Shown: positions 1 to 8,268 of the stretch, in pieces
Layout: each line of letters starts with the position of its first letter
Numbering within the stretch: the stretch's first letter is position 1
Assembly: GCA_021300495.1 (NCBI GenBank)
Contig: JAJTDK010000029.1
Coordinates: 1-54,431, forward strand
Direction: 5' to 3'
DNA length: 54,431 bases
DNA from: Limnohabitans sp.
Lineage (GTDB): Bacteria > Pseudomonadota > Gammaproteobacteria > Burkholderiales > Burkholderiaceae_C
Translations under genes and position numbers: made by a program
The notes under the pieces: generated by a model
Database searches by the model: none
Seen by the model: the letters and a program-made list of their open reading frames with translations, nothing else
What the model was told of the DNA's origin: nothing

Positions 1-575
1 GCAATGTGCTGCATCATGACGGTTTTGCCAGACTTGGGCTGCGCCACAATGAGGGCGCGCTGTCCTTTGCCAATTGGGGCAATGATGTCAATCACTCGGC
101 TGGTGATGTTCTCGTCGGCCTTGATGTCGCGCTCAAGGCGCATCTGAATGTTGGGGAACAAAGGCGTCAAGTTCTCAAACATGACCTTGTGCTTGTTGTT
201 CTCTGGCAGGTCGCCATTGACCTTGTCAAGCTTGGTGAGAGCAAAGTAGCGCTCTCCGTCTTTGGGAATTCGAACTTCGCCTTCAATCATGTCGCCGGTG
301 TGCAAATTGAATCTGCGCACTTGGCTGGGGCTGATGTAGATGTCGTCAGTGCTGGCGGTGTAGCTGGTGTCGGGGCTGCGCAAGAAACCGAAACCATCGG
401 GCAAGATTTCTAGAACACCGTCGGCAAATACTTGCTCGCCAGCGCGAGCACGTTTTTTAATGATGGCAAACATCAACTCTTGTTTGCGCATGCGGCCTGT
501 GTTTTCAATTTCAAGCTCGTCGGCTTGCTTGAGGACTTCAGACACATGCAGTGCCTTGAGTTCGTTTAAGTGCAT
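1..575 (-). CDS. rho: Transcription termination factor Rho (partial, N-terminal part)
   Basis: Rho is the hexameric RNA-dependent ATPase that ends transcription of untranslated RNA. Read on the minus strand, the protein starts MHLNELKALHVSEVLKQADE, the typical Rho N-terminal helical domain (about residues 1-45). A cold-shock-like RNA-binding domain follows (about 48-120; DGFGFLRSPDTSY). The fragment ends just past the phosphate-binding loop, QPKSGKT, near residue 184. The rest, including Walker B and the Q/R loops, lies outside the window. The ATG at 573-575 is the family's usual start. Upstream lies a leader of nearly 200 bases, in keeping with the autogenous control known for rho in other bacteria (inference). 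Identity is secure. Confidence 0.97.
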   Translation of the reverse strand, partial: MHLNELKALHVSEVLKQADELEIENTGRMRKQELMFAIIKKRARAGEQVFADGVLEILPDGFGFLRSPDTSYTASTDDIYISPSQVRRFNLHTGDMIEGEVRIPKDGERYFALTKLDKVNGDLPENNKHKVMFENLTPLFPNIQMRLERDIKADENITSRVIDIIAPIGKGQRALIVAQPKSGKTVMMQHI

Positions 576-805
576 GGATTTACCTGCGTAAAGCAACCCT
601 TATGGGTCGATGTCAAAAAAATCAGGGGGAGGAAGGAGGCCGAAATTTCAAACGTCTAGAAACCAAAGCTGGGAAGATGCGTCAAGGGGAGCAAGTAGAC
701 GCTGTAGGCTTTTGTCAATTTCTATCTTGAAACTGTGCTGAAACCCTTTGGGGACTCAACGAAGCGGATTATGACAGGATTTTTTGAAGTGTCGCAACTG
801 GGCTT
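576..805. other. rho leader / upstream region without a gene
   Basis: About 230 bases between the rho start and the hairpins behind trxA. I see no credible ORF or RNA gene. It is purine-rich near rho. It probably holds the rho promoter and its untranslated leader. Confidence 0.5.
768..797 (-). promoter_or_regulatory. Candidate sigma-70 promoter for rho
   Basis: On the minus strand, TTGCGA (797-792) is followed after 18 bases by CATAAT (773-768). This would start transcription near 761 and give a leader of roughly 185 bases before the rho ATG. A second -35-like TTGACA lies at 718-713 but lacks a good -10 at normal spacing. The assignment rests on consensus matching only. Confidence 0.35.
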
Positions 806-869
806 GCCAGCCCCCCAAATAGCTTCAAATTGGGGAGGCTGGCCTCAAAGCGCCTTGGATGGGCGCTTT
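806..869 (-). terminator. Two hairpins behind trxA, possible terminator
   Basis: Directly after the trxA stop (minus-strand reading) are two stem-loops. The first is AAAGCGCC / GGCGCTTT (847-854 with 862-869, 7-base loop). The second is a longer imperfect stem, GCCAGCCCCCC with GGGGAGGCTGGC (about 806-843, two mismatches). Neither is followed by a clear T-run, so this is not a textbook intrinsic terminator. It could be an RNA 3'-end stabiliser or work together with Rho. Confidence 0.45.
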
Positions 870-873
870 GGCT

Positions 874-1206
874 TCAAGCCAACTGCTGGTCAATGAATGC
901 GGTTAACTGGGATTTGCTCATGGCCCCCACTTTGGTGGCGGCCAATTGACCATCTTTGAAAACCATCAGGGTTGGAATGCCCCGAATGCCAAATTTGGCG
1001 GGGATGTCGCGGTTTTCATCGACATTCATTTTGGTAATTTGCAATTTGCCTTCGTAGCCGGTTGCAACTTCGTCCAAAATGGGGGCAATCATCTTGCAAG
1101 GACCGCACCATTCAGCCCAAAAATCAACGATGACTGGCTTGTCCGCTTTGAGCACGTCAGTCTCAAAAGTGGCGTCGGTTGTGTGTTTGATCAAATCGCT
1201 GGCCAT
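874..1206 (-). CDS. trxA: Thioredoxin
   Basis: A 110-residue cytoplasmic thiol-disulfide reductant, the usual length for TrxA. The active site is [10 protein letters not shown] with cysteines 34 and 37, and the cis-proline loop reads GIPTLMVF. Thioredoxin is recycled by thioredoxin reductase and reduces ribonucleotide reductase, PAPS reductase and others. I chose the ATG at 1204-1206 (MASDLIKHT), which has an AAGGAA ribosome site just upstream. The open frame continues 29 codons further, but that extension has no family similarity and overlaps the promoter region. The gene faces away from the flavoprotein gene and is transcribed toward rho, with hairpins between them. Confidence 0.95.
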   Translation of the reverse strand: MASDLIKHTTDATFETDVLKADKPVIVDFWAEWCGPCKMIAPILDEVATGYEGKLQITKMNVDENRDIPAKFGIRGIPTLMVFKDGQLAATKVGAMSKSQLTAFIDQQLA

Positions 1207-1256
1207 GGCCTGTTCCTTGTTGAAATTGAAATTACAGCTAAATCGTCTTTGTAAAC

Positions 1257-1276
1257 TTTCTGTATTTTGACAGAAA
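1257..1276. promoter_or_regulatory. Perfect 7-bp inverted repeat in the trxA / flavoprotein intergenic region
   Basis: TTTCTGT (1257-1263) and ACAGAAA (1270-1276) flank ATTTTG. The dyad lies about 50 bases upstream of trxA and 50 bases upstream of the flavoprotein start, so a regulator bound here could act on either. The core CTG-N8-CAG is two bases short of the LexA spacing. No regulator can be named. Confidence 0.35.
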
Positions 1277-1323
1277 CGAACAAAGTTGCTCACGCATCAC
1301 TTGATCCAAATCATTTTCACCGC

Positions 1324-2664
1324 ATGGACGTTCCTTCATCTTCCGCTTCAAAGCCCTTGGACCTGTCTGTGGCGGTCGTCGGGGGCGGGCCCGCAGGCCT
1401 GATGGCTGCTCAGGTTTTGTCGAGTTTGGGCCATTCTGTCCATCTGTTTGATGCCATGCCTTCAGTGGGGCGAAAGTTTTTGTTGGCAGGGAGAGGGGGT
1501 CTGAATCTCACGCACTCAGAGCCTTTCCATCATTTTGTGAATCGTTATGAGGCTCACACCCCTCAGCTCGAACCCATTTTGAGTGAGTGGGGCTCTGATG
1601 AACTGAGGGCTTGGGCTCAGAATTTAGGCGTTGAAACTTTCGTTGGCAGTTCCGGACGTGTTTTCCCCACAGAAATGAAAGCCGCTCCTTTGCTGAGAGC
1701 GTGGTTACATCGCTTGCGCCATCCTGCAACAGGCAAGCCCGTTGAATTTCACATGCGCCATCGGTTAACAGGTTTGCAAGCGATGTCCGCTGACAAAGGC
1801 AAAGACAACTGGACTGAATTAAGTTTCGAGGTGCGCCATCTCTCGTCGCCTGAGCTTGAGATGCGCAAAGTCAAAGCCCAAGCTTTGGTCTTGGCGCTTG
1901 GCGGGGGAAGTTGGGCTCGGCTGGGCTCTGACGGTGCATGGGCACCTTGGTTAACTGAAATGGGCGTACCAGTGAACGCCCTGATGCCCTCCAATTGCGG
2001 CTTTCATGTGGCCGGCAGAGAAGGGCAGGGTTGGACGCCGTTTTTCTTGGCGCGTTTTGCGGGTCACCCTCTTAAGTCAGTCGCCATGGAGTGGGTCCAT
2101 GCCAATGGGCATGTCATGAGGCGCCAGGGAGAGTTTGTGGCCAGCACCTATGGCGTGGAAGGCAGTTTGATTTATGCCGCCTCAGCAGATTTGCGCAAGG
2201 CCATTCAAGCGCAAGGGCTGGCTGAAGTCAAATTGGATTTATTGCCCGATTGGACCTTGGAAAAAGTCATTCATGAGGTTTCACATCCTCGGGGCTCGCG
2301 CAGTTTGTCTTCACACCTCAAGGGACGACTTGGTATCGAGGGCGTCAAGATGGCCTTGCTGAACGAACTGCTTTCACCTCATACCTTGCAAGATCCAGCC
2401 CAACTGGCCTTGGCCATCAAAGGCTTGGCAGTGAAGCTTACAAAGCCAAGGCCCATCGATGAAGCTATCAGCAGCGCGGGGGGCGTAACGTGGCAGGGGC
2501 TCGATGCAGGGCTGCAAACCAAGGCTTTGCCAGGGGTGTTTTGTGCCGGTGAAATGTTGGATTGGGAAGCGCCAACGGGCGGCTATTTGCTCACTGCCTG
2601 CTTGGCCACGGGGGTGAAAGCTGCAAAAGCCTTGCACGCGAAAATGAAAGGTGACGAGCCTTGA
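1324..2664 (+). CDS. FAD-dependent flavoprotein of the HI0933/YhiN family (PP_4765-like)
   Basis: A 446-residue protein with an N-terminal dinucleotide-binding motif (VAVVGGGPAGLMAA, near residue 16) and the family hallmark GRKFLLAGRGGLNLTHSEP near residue 50. The C-terminus has GVFCAGEMLDWEAPTGGYLL, typical of the second FAD contact. The family (HI0933-like; the subgroup resembles TIGR03862) has no firmly established substrate, so I give no reaction. I chose the ATG at 1324 (MDVPSSSASK). A TTG 57 bases upstream is in frame but sits inside the intergenic dyad. The gene converges on the SRP RNA gene. Confidence 0.88.
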   Translation: MDVPSSSASKPLDLSVAVVGGGPAGLMAAQVLSSLGHSVHLFDAMPSVGRKFLLAGRGGLNLTHSEPFHHFVNRYEAHTPQLEPILSEWGSDELRAWAQNLGVETFVGSSGRVFPTEMKAAPLLRAWLHRLRHPATGKPVEFHMRHRLTGLQAMSADKGKDNWTELSFEVRHLSSPELEMRKVKAQALVLALGGGSWARLGSDGAWAPWLTEMGVPVNALMPSNCGFHVAGREGQGWTPFFLARFAGHPLKSVAMEWVHANGHVMRRQGEFVASTYGVEGSLIYAASADLRKAIQAQGLAEVKLDLLPDWTLEKVIHEVSHPRGSRSLSSHLKGRLGIEGVKMALLNELLSPHTLQDPAQLALAIKGLAVKLTKPRPIDEAISSAGGVTWQGLDAGLQTKALPGVFCAGEMLDWEAPTGGYLLTACLATGVKAAKALHAKMKGDEP

Positions 2665-2667
2665 CCC

Positions 2668-2752
2668 CGGCACTGACTCTGCAGTTAGAGCTGCTTGGTT
2701 CCCCACCTGACTCGGTTGGCCGCTTTACCATGCGGGAAGGCCCGTCGAGTGC
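2668..2752 (-). ncRNA. ffs: 4.5S signal recognition particle RNA (small bacterial SRP RNA)
   Basis: The minus strand carries GTCAGGTGGGGAACCAAGCA followed by GC, the conserved helix-8 core that binds Ffh. Compared with the E. coli core (AGGTCCGGAAGGAAGCAG), the two pairs closing the GGAA tetraloop are swapped from CC/GG to GG/CC. This compensatory change keeps the stem. Outer strands GCACTCGAC (5' side) and GTCAGTGC (3' side) close a hairpin of about 85 bases. A TACAAT box lies at 2759-2754. Exact ends are approximate. The RNA delivers nascent membrane proteins with Ffh/FtsY. It is divergent from dnaX, whose start codon is 28 bases away. Confidence 0.78.
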
Positions 2753-2780
2753 TATTGTAAGACACCGATAGAATCAACAC

Positions 2781-4529
2781 ATGTCTTATCTTGTTCTGGC
2801 ACGCAAATACCGTCCTCGCAACTTCACTGAAATGGTGGGGCAAGAGCATGTTGTGCAAGCCCTGACCAATGCCCTTGTGCAACAAAGGTTGCACCATGCT
2901 TATTTGTTCACGGGCACCAGGGGCGTTGGCAAGACCACAGTCTCTCGCATTTTGGCCAAATCACTCAACTGTCAGGGCACTGACGGGCAGGGCGGCATCA
3001 CGGCCGAGCCTTGTGGTGTTTGTCAGGCCTGTCGGGACATTGATTCAGGTCGCTTTGTCGATTACACGGAGCTTGATGCCGCCTCCAATCGGGGTGTCGA
3101 TGAGGTTCAAAGTTTGCTTGAGCAGGCGGTGTACAAACCGGTTCAGGGGCGCTTCAAGGTGTTCATGATCGACGAGGTGCACATGCTGACCAATACGGCC
3201 TTCAATGCCATGTTGAAAACGCTGGAAGAGCCGCCTGAGTACCTTAAGTTTGTGTTGGCTACTACCGATCCCCAAAAAGTGCCTGTCACTGTTTTGTCTC
3301 GGTGTTTGCAATTTAATTTGCGGCCCATGGCGCCAGAAACAGTGTTTGAACACCTTACGAAGGTTTTGGCGCAAGAGAGCTTGCCCGCCGAGCCTCTGGC
3401 GCTGAAGTTGTTGGCCCGAGCCGCCAGAGGGTCCATGCGCGATGCACTGAGCCTGGCCGATCAAGCCATTGCATTTGGCAGCGGTCAATTGCAAGAAGCC
3501 ACGGTTCGTTTGATGCTGGGCAGTGTCGACCGCAGTCATGTCATGGGCCTCATTGACGCGCTAGCACGGGGCGATGGTGCCACGGTCGTTGCAATTTCTG
3601 AGGGCCTTCGACTCAATGGTTTGTCTGCTGCTTCGGCCTTGGAAGACATGTCGATGGTGTTGCAACGCATGGCCGTGTTGCAAGCAGTCCCCAGTGCTGC
3701 TGCTGAATCGGACGACCCAGATCACCAAGAAATGTTGCGTTTGTCAGAGGCCATGCCCGCCGATGAAACGCAGTTGCTCTACAGCTTGTGTTTGCACGGC
3801 CGTGCAGAATTGGGCTTGGCGCCCGATGAGTACGCTGCGCTCACCATGGTCTTGCTGAGGCTACTGGCTTTCAAGCCCAAAGCCCATCAAGCTCATGCAA
3901 CTCATGAGGCGCAGGCGCCTGCGGCTCAAAAAAAAACTTTAGCGACAGCGCCACCTAGTTCAGCCCCCTCTAATTCAGCGCCCGTGCAGCAGGATTCGTC
4001 GTCTGCGCCCCCTGCGGCTCACAAGCCTGCAGACGACGTGCCTGTGTCAGACGATCGCATGGTGCCTATTCAAGTCAAAAATTTGCCTGTTCGTCAAGCC
4101 AGTGAACCGTCAGAAAGAACAGCGCCGAAAGTGTTGGTCGCCACAGAGGAAGGCCATTTTTGGACTCAAACAGTTCGTCAATTGGTGGCCACTGAAGCTG
4201 TAACGGCCTTGGTGCGTGAATTGGCCTTGCAATCGCAATTGATTGCACGCGATACCGATCAATGGCATTTGAGAATTGACAGCGAATCCCTAAACCAAGG
4301 TACTGCGCGCGAGCGTTTACAAGCCGCATTGAACGCCGCAGGGTTTGCTGTCAAGTTGGTGGTTGAAATTGGCAAAGTGACTGATTCACCTGCACAGCGG
4401 AACGCCGCTGATTTGGCTGAAAAGCAAAAAGCGGCTGAAGATTTAATTCATTCAGATCCCATGGTGCAAGCCATGGTTGAAAATTTTGGCGCCAAAATAG
4501 TGCCCGGCACAATCAAGCTTATTTCTTAA
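2781..4529 (+). CDS. dnaX: DNA polymerase III subunit gamma/tau
   Basis: The clamp-loader ATPase of the replicase, 582 residues. The start [20 protein letters not shown] is canonical. Walker A is GTRGVGKT (45-52), the zinc-binding cysteines are 64, 78, 81 and 84, Walker B is MIDEVHML, and an SRC box reads LSRCLQF. A Pro/Ala/Ser-rich linker (about 360-440) leads to the tau-specific C-terminal domain that contacts the polymerase alpha subunit. Within the linker is a run of nine A's (3928-3936, codons 383-386) after which both alternative frames stop almost at once; see findings. ybaB and recR follow in the same direction, a conserved trio. Confidence 0.97.
   Translation: MSYLVLARKYRPRNFTEMVGQEHVVQALTNALVQQRLHHAYLFTGTRGVGKTTVSRILAKSLNCQGTDGQGGITAEPCGVCQACRDIDSGRFVDYTELDAASNRGVDEVQSLLEQAVYKPVQGRFKVFMIDEVHMLTNTAFNAMLKTLEEPPEYLKFVLATTDPQKVPVTVLSRCLQFNLRPMAPETVFEHLTKVLAQESLPAEPLALKLLARAARGSMRDALSLADQAIAFGSGQLQEATVRLMLGSVDRSHVMGLIDALARGDGATVVAISEGLRLNGLSAASALEDMSMVLQRMAVLQAVPSAAAESDDPDHQEMLRLSEAMPADETQLLYSLCLHGRAELGLAPDEYAALTMVLLRLLAFKPKAHQAHATHEAQAPAAQKKTLATAPPSSAPSNSAPVQQDSSSAPPAAHKPADDVPVSDDRMVPIQVKNLPVRQASEPSERTAPKVLVATEEGHFWTQTVRQLVATEAVTALVRELALQSQLIARDTDQWHLRIDSESLNQGTARERLQAALNAAGFAVKLVVEIGKVTDSPAQRNAADLAEKQKAAEDLIHSDPMVQAMVENFGAKIVPGTIKLIS
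3927..3958 (+). promoter_or_regulatory. A9 slippage tract with nearby out-of-frame stops inside dnaX
   Basis: The 0 frame reads CAA AAA AAA ACT TTA. A -1 shift gives seven codons and then TAG at 3956-3958 (product about 392 residues). A +1 shift gives CTT and then TAG at 3940-3942 (about 386 residues). Either product keeps the AAA+ clamp-loader domains and loses the tau domain, which is the definition of gamma. Known DnaX gamma proteins arise by -1 frameshifting (E. coli) or slippage on an A9 run (Thermus). Function here is inferred. Confidence 0.5.
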
Positions 4530-4548
4530 ATTCAACGGAAGGAAAAAC

Positions 4549-4872
4549 ATGTTCAACAAAGGTCAACTCGCTGGCTTGATGAAGCAAGCTCAAGCCATGC
4601 AAGACAATATGAAGAAAGCCCAAGACGAATTGGCTTTTGTCGAAGTGGAAGGCGCATCTGGCAGTGGCATGGTCAAAGTTTTGATGACCTGTAAACATGC
4701 GGTCAAACGTGTCACGATCGACCCCTCATTGCTGGCAGACGACAAGGACTTGTTGGAAGACTTGGTAGCCGCCGCCTTCAACGATGCTGTCCGACAAGCA
4801 GAGGAAGTGTCTCAACAGAAAATGGGCAAGTTGACGGCCGGTTTACCTCCCGGCATGAAGTTGCCTTTCTAA
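4549..4872 (+). CDS. ybaB: Nucleoid-associated protein, YbaB/EbfC family
   Basis: A 107-residue dimeric DNA-binding protein ([20 protein letters not shown], then [20 protein letters not shown]), the normal length and pattern for the family. A strong GGAAGGAA ribosome site lies just before the ATG at 4549. It sits 19 bases after dnaX and 12 bases before recR, the usual dnaX-ybaB-recR order. In other bacteria it binds DNA as a dimer and has been linked to nucleoid structure and gene control. Confidence 0.95.
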   Translation: MFNKGQLAGLMKQAQAMQDNMKKAQDELAFVEVEGASGSGMVKVLMTCKHAVKRVTIDPSLLADDKDLLEDLVAAAFNDAVRQAEEVSQQKMGKLTAGLPPGMKLPF

Positions 4873-4884
4873 TTTTCTGAAGTC

Positions 4885-5481
4885 ATGCAAAAACCCAATG
4901 CCCATGCACTGGATGCGCTCATTCAAGCGCTGCGGGTTTTGCCGGGAGTTGGTGCCAAGTCTGCCTCTCGCATGGCATTTCATTTGATGCAACACGAGCG
5001 CAGTGCTGCGCTGCATTTGGCAAAAGCTTTAGAGCACGCTTGCGACAACGTCAAACATTGCACCACCTGTCACACACTCACTGAAGAAGATGTTTGCAGC
5101 ATGTGTGCCGACCCTGAGCGCAATCGGACTCAGCTGTGTGTGGTGGAAACGCCTGCAGACCAAGCGGCCATTGAGAGAACTTCTACTTTCAAGGGCTTGT
5201 ACTTTGTTCTCATGGGCAAGCTCAGTCCCCTAGATGGCATTGGACCGAACGACCTTGGATTTGCCAAACTGTCAGAGCGTTGCAATGACGGTCAGGTGGA
5301 AGAAGTTATTCTGGCTACCAATTTTACGGGCGAGGGCGAGGCAACAGCGCACGTCATTGCTGAAATGTTGAAGAAGCGAGGCTTGCGCGTCACGCGGCTG
5401 GCCAGAGGCGTACCTGCTGGAAGTGAACTTGAATATGTCGATTTGGGCACCATCGCCCACGCACTGGTCGATCGTCGCTGA
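4885..5481 (+). CDS. recR: Recombination mediator RecR
   Basis: A 198-residue protein of the RecFOR pathway that helps load RecA at single-strand gaps. The N-terminal helix-hairpin-helix reads [20 protein letters not shown]. The four-cysteine zinc motif is [11 protein letters not shown]...CSMC. The Toprim domain begins [14 protein letters not shown]. It is the last gene of the dnaX-ybaB-recR run. No terminator with a T-run is visible in the 140 bases after the stop; a short ACTGAG/CTCAGT inverted repeat is present. Confidence 0.96.
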   Translation: MQKPNAHALDALIQALRVLPGVGAKSASRMAFHLMQHERSAALHLAKALEHACDNVKHCTTCHTLTEEDVCSMCADPERNRTQLCVVETPADQAAIERTSTFKGLYFVLMGKLSPLDGIGPNDLGFAKLSERCNDGQVEEVILATNFTGEGEATAHVIAEMLKKRGLRVTRLARGVPAGSELEYVDLGTIAHALVDRR

Positions 5482-5621
5482 GCGCCTTGCAAGTTTGAAT
5501 ACTGAGTTCTCAGTGTTCTTCATTACGTAATTACCCGCTTGGGATGTTTCCCGATGCGCCAAGACCGATACCTTTGTATGCTGATCTCAGCATTGATGGG
5601 AACTCTTCAAGGGGTATTGGC

Positions 5622-6659
5622 GTGTTACAAAAGCTCAGGCGGCGTGAATTTTCAGCATTGGCCATGGCCGGTGTTGTGCTGGCGCCTGACTTGGCTAGAG
5701 CTGCCGTCTCGCCTCAAAAAGTCAGCATTGCAATGGCCGCCAAAACCAGTTTGTTTCATTTGCCTGTGGTCCTGGCTGAGCAATTGGGCGCGTTCAAAAA
5801 CGAGGGTCTGCAAATTGATTGGCTTGAATGTGAATCGGGCCTTCAAGCGGTTCAACTGGCCCTGAATGGGCAAGCAGATGTGGTGTCAGGCGCTTTCGAG
5901 CACACCCTTGATTTACAAGCGCGTGGCTTAAATTACCGCGCCTTTGTGTTGCAGGGCAGAGCGCCCCAAATCAGTGTGGGCTTGGCTACACGAAAAGCGC
6001 TGACAATGAAATCATTGGACGACCTCAAATCTGTCAAGATGGGTATTTCATCTTTAGGTTCTGGCACGCATTGGGTAGCGCAGCAGTGGCTATTGAAAGC
6101 CAAGCTTGCAGCCGAGAACGTTCAGTTCGTTGCATTAGGCTCTGCCACAGGGCAGTTGTTGGAAGCTGTCAAAACGGGCTCGGTTGACGCTTTGTGTCAC
6201 ACCGATCCTGTCATGCACTACCTGGAACAAAAAAATGAATTGCGTCTCTTGGCTGAGACGCGATCGCTGATCAGTACGCAGCGAATGTTTGGCGGCCCCA
6301 TGCTTTCTGCTTGCTTGTTTGGCAGGGGTGAGTTTTTGCAAAAACGTGCTGATGTTGCTCTGACCTTGACCAAGGGAGTCGTCAAAGCATTGCAGTGGCT
6401 CAAAACCGCAGGGCCTTCCGATATTCTGAAAATGGTGCCCTCTCACAATTGGATGGGCGACCGTGCGATTTACCTAGGCGCTTTGGAAAATGTGCGCAAC
6501 AGCTACAGCTTGGATGGCATGTTTTCCACAGAGTCCTTGCAAACGGCTTGGCGTGCCAGAGCCAGTCGCGTTAGCTCCGACCGGGCCAATTGGACCACCT
6601 TGGCTAAAACCTATACCAATGAATTTGCGCTAATTGCGCAACGTAAAGTCAATTCCTGA
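5622..6659 (+). CDS. ABC transporter substrate-binding protein, nitrate/sulfonate/taurine type (SsuA/NMT1-like)
   Basis: A periplasmic solute-binding protein of about 345 residues. The N-terminus LQKLRRREFSALAMAGVVLA resembles a twin-arginine signal peptide ending near DLARAA. The body follows the SsuA/ThiY pattern: AEQLGAFKNEGLQIDWLE, then QLALNGQADVVSGAFEH and SLGSGTHWVAQQWL. I prefer the GTG at 5622, with AAGGGG seven bases upstream, because it places the signal peptide at the very start. An in-frame ATG at 5544 would add 26 residues with no signal character. No permease or ATPase gene is adjacent, so it is an orphan here and its ligand is unknown. Its 3' end overlaps mltD by 11 bases, tail to tail. 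Confidence 0.82.
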   Translation: MLQKLRRREFSALAMAGVVLAPDLARAAVSPQKVSIAMAAKTSLFHLPVVLAEQLGAFKNEGLQIDWLECESGLQAVQLALNGQADVVSGAFEHTLDLQARGLNYRAFVLQGRAPQISVGLATRKALTMKSLDDLKSVKMGISSLGSGTHWVAQQWLLKAKLAAENVQFVALGSATGQLLEAVKTGSVDALCHTDPVMHYLEQKNELRLLAETRSLISTQRMFGGPMLSACLFGRGEFLQKRADVALTLTKGVVKALQWLKTAGPSDILKMVPSHNWMGDRAIYLGALENVRNSYSLDGMFSTESLQTAWRARASRVSSDRANWTTLAKTYTNEFALIAQRKVNS

Positions 6660-8268
6660 CTGAAGAGCTGGGGGATTTTGGTTTGGCAGTTTTTGGGGCG
6701 GATGGCTTTGATTGGGCTTTGGCTTGCTTCGCATTGGGAGCGCCCGCTGAAGCTTTCACACCTTTGTTGACGCTCGACTTCTTGCTTGTATTTTTACTTC
6801 CGCGGGAACTGGCTGTGGTCGGTACCAAAATGGCAATAGATTGCCCCGGTTTGAGTGCCACAGGCATCTTCAATTTATTCCAAGCGGCAATGTTTGAAGG
6901 TGAAACGTCATGACGGCTTGCAAGCGTGGCCAAAGTGTCGCCTTTTTGAACTTTGACCATCATGCGGCGCAAAACAATTTCGGGCGCAAAAGAAATCTTG
7001 GCGTTGTCGGCCAGATGTTCAGTGACGTCGGCGTCGAGGGCGCCTTGTCTTGCAACCAACAAGGTAGAGCCTTGTTTGACTTGCATGCCGCTTGGAATTT
7101 GATTCACAGCGCGAAGTTCGGCTTCGGTCATTTTGACCAGTTTGCTGACCTCCGAAACCTTCATGGTCTTGGGCACAGACCAAGCGGTCCAAGTGGCCAA
7201 TTGTTTTTGCGCATGCTCTTCGAGTCGGCGCTGGAACCGGTCAGCGTTGTCCCAAGGTAGCAAAATTTCAGGTGTGCCTGCAGCCAAAATAACAGGTCGG
7301 CTCATGGACGGATTTAAAGCTTTGAAATCTTCCAAGCTGACACCTGAAAAATTGGCCGCCAATTTGACATCGATGTCACGTGTGATGCTGACAGATTTGA
7401 AATATGGGTGGTTCTGAATGAGCGGCAGCCGCACATTGAAATTTTGGGGCTGCGCAATGATGTTTTTAACGGCCTGCAACTTGGGTACGTAATAACGTGT
7501 TTCGTTAGGCATTTTCAATTCTGAATAGCTCAGTCCTAGTCCGGCTGCTTTGTTTTTGGCCAATGCGCGTCCCACACTGCCTTCCCCCCAGTTGTAGGCT
7601 GCCAAAGCCAAGTGCCAATCGCCAAACATGCCATAAAGTTTTTGCAAATAGTCAAGGGCTGCGCGGGTCGACTCAACCACGTCGCGACGTTCATCCCTGA
7701 AAACGTTTTGTTTCAAATCGAAGTATTTGCCAGTGGCGGGCATGAATTGCCACATGCCTGCTGCTTTGGCCGAAGAGACCGCTTCAGGGTTAAAGGCCGA
7801 CTCGATGAAGGGCAATAAGGCCAACTCTGTGGGCATGTTTCTGCGTTCAAGTTCCTCAACAATGTGAAACAAATATCTTCTGGAGCGCTCTGTCATTCTC
7901 ACCATGTAGTCGGGACGCGCTGCGTACCAAACTTCGCGGTCTTTCACCAGATCATTTTCAAGATCGGGCATGGCAAAGCCTTGGCGAATTCGCACCCAAA
8001 TGTCAGCAGGGGGTTCAGTGACATCGTCGATTTTGGCCTTGGCGATAGGCGCATTAAGAGGCGCAAGCAATTGAGGAGGCGTCGTAGCAGTGGGCGGTAT
8101 CGCTGTGGTTGTTGCAGTGGTAGACGTAGAAGCATTTTCAGCTGCTGTGCTGATGTCCGCAGGATTTGTTTCAGCTTGTTTCTGAACATTGGCGCAGCCT
8201 GTCAAAAACAGAGCAAGACACAGGCCTAGCTTGATCTTCAGGCTGATGCCCTTGTTGGTGTGGTTCAT
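6649..8268 (-). CDS. mltD: Membrane-bound lytic murein transglycosylase D, with LysM domains
   Basis: A 539-residue peptidoglycan-cleaving lipoprotein. The signal ends in lipobox LTGC (Cys 25). A low-complexity Thr/Ala/Pro linker leads to the SLT domain, whose catalytic Glu lies in LLPFIESAFNPEAVSSAKAA; GMWQFMPATGKYF and LAAYNWGEG follow. Two LysM-type segments come next, the second with VQKGDTLATLASRHDVSPSN. The Ser/Lys-rich tail is basic. It starts within the stop codon of gloB (ATGA overlap at 8265-8268), so the two genes are probably co-translated. gloB-mltD is a common neighbour pair in Burkholderiales (recalled). Confidence 0.93.
   Translation of the reverse strand: MNHTNKGISLKIKLGLCLALFLTGCANVQKQAETNPADISTAAENASTSTTATTTAIPPTATTPPQLLAPLNAPIAKAKIDDVTEPPADIWVRIRQGFAMPDLENDLVKDREVWYAARPDYMVRMTERSRRYLFHIVEELERRNMPTELALLPFIESAFNPEAVSSAKAAGMWQFMPATGKYFDLKQNVFRDERRDVVESTRAALDYLQKLYGMFGDWHLALAAYNWGEGSVGRALAKNKAAGLGLSYSELKMPNETRYYVPKLQAVKNIIAQPQNFNVRLPLIQNHPYFKSVSITRDIDVKLAANFSGVSLEDFKALNPSMSRPVILAAGTPEILLPWDNADRFQRRLEEHAQKQLATWTAWSVPKTMKVSEVSKLVKMTEAELRAVNQIPSGMQVKQGSTLLVARQGALDADVTEHLADNAKISFAPEIVLRRMMVKVQKGDTLATLASRHDVSPSNIAAWNKLKMPVALKPGQSIAILVPTTASSRGSKNTSKKSSVNKGVKASAGAPNAKQAKAQSKPSAPKTAKPKSPSSSVRN

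Noticed and set aside
1260-1273. CTGTATTTTGACAG as a LexA/SOS box
   Set aside because: The spacing between CTG and CAG is 8, not the 10 needed for the usual proteobacterial LexA site.
5493-5516. ACTGAG/CTCAGT repeat after recR as a terminator
   Set aside because: Only a two-base loop and no T-run, so it cannot act as a standard intrinsic terminator.
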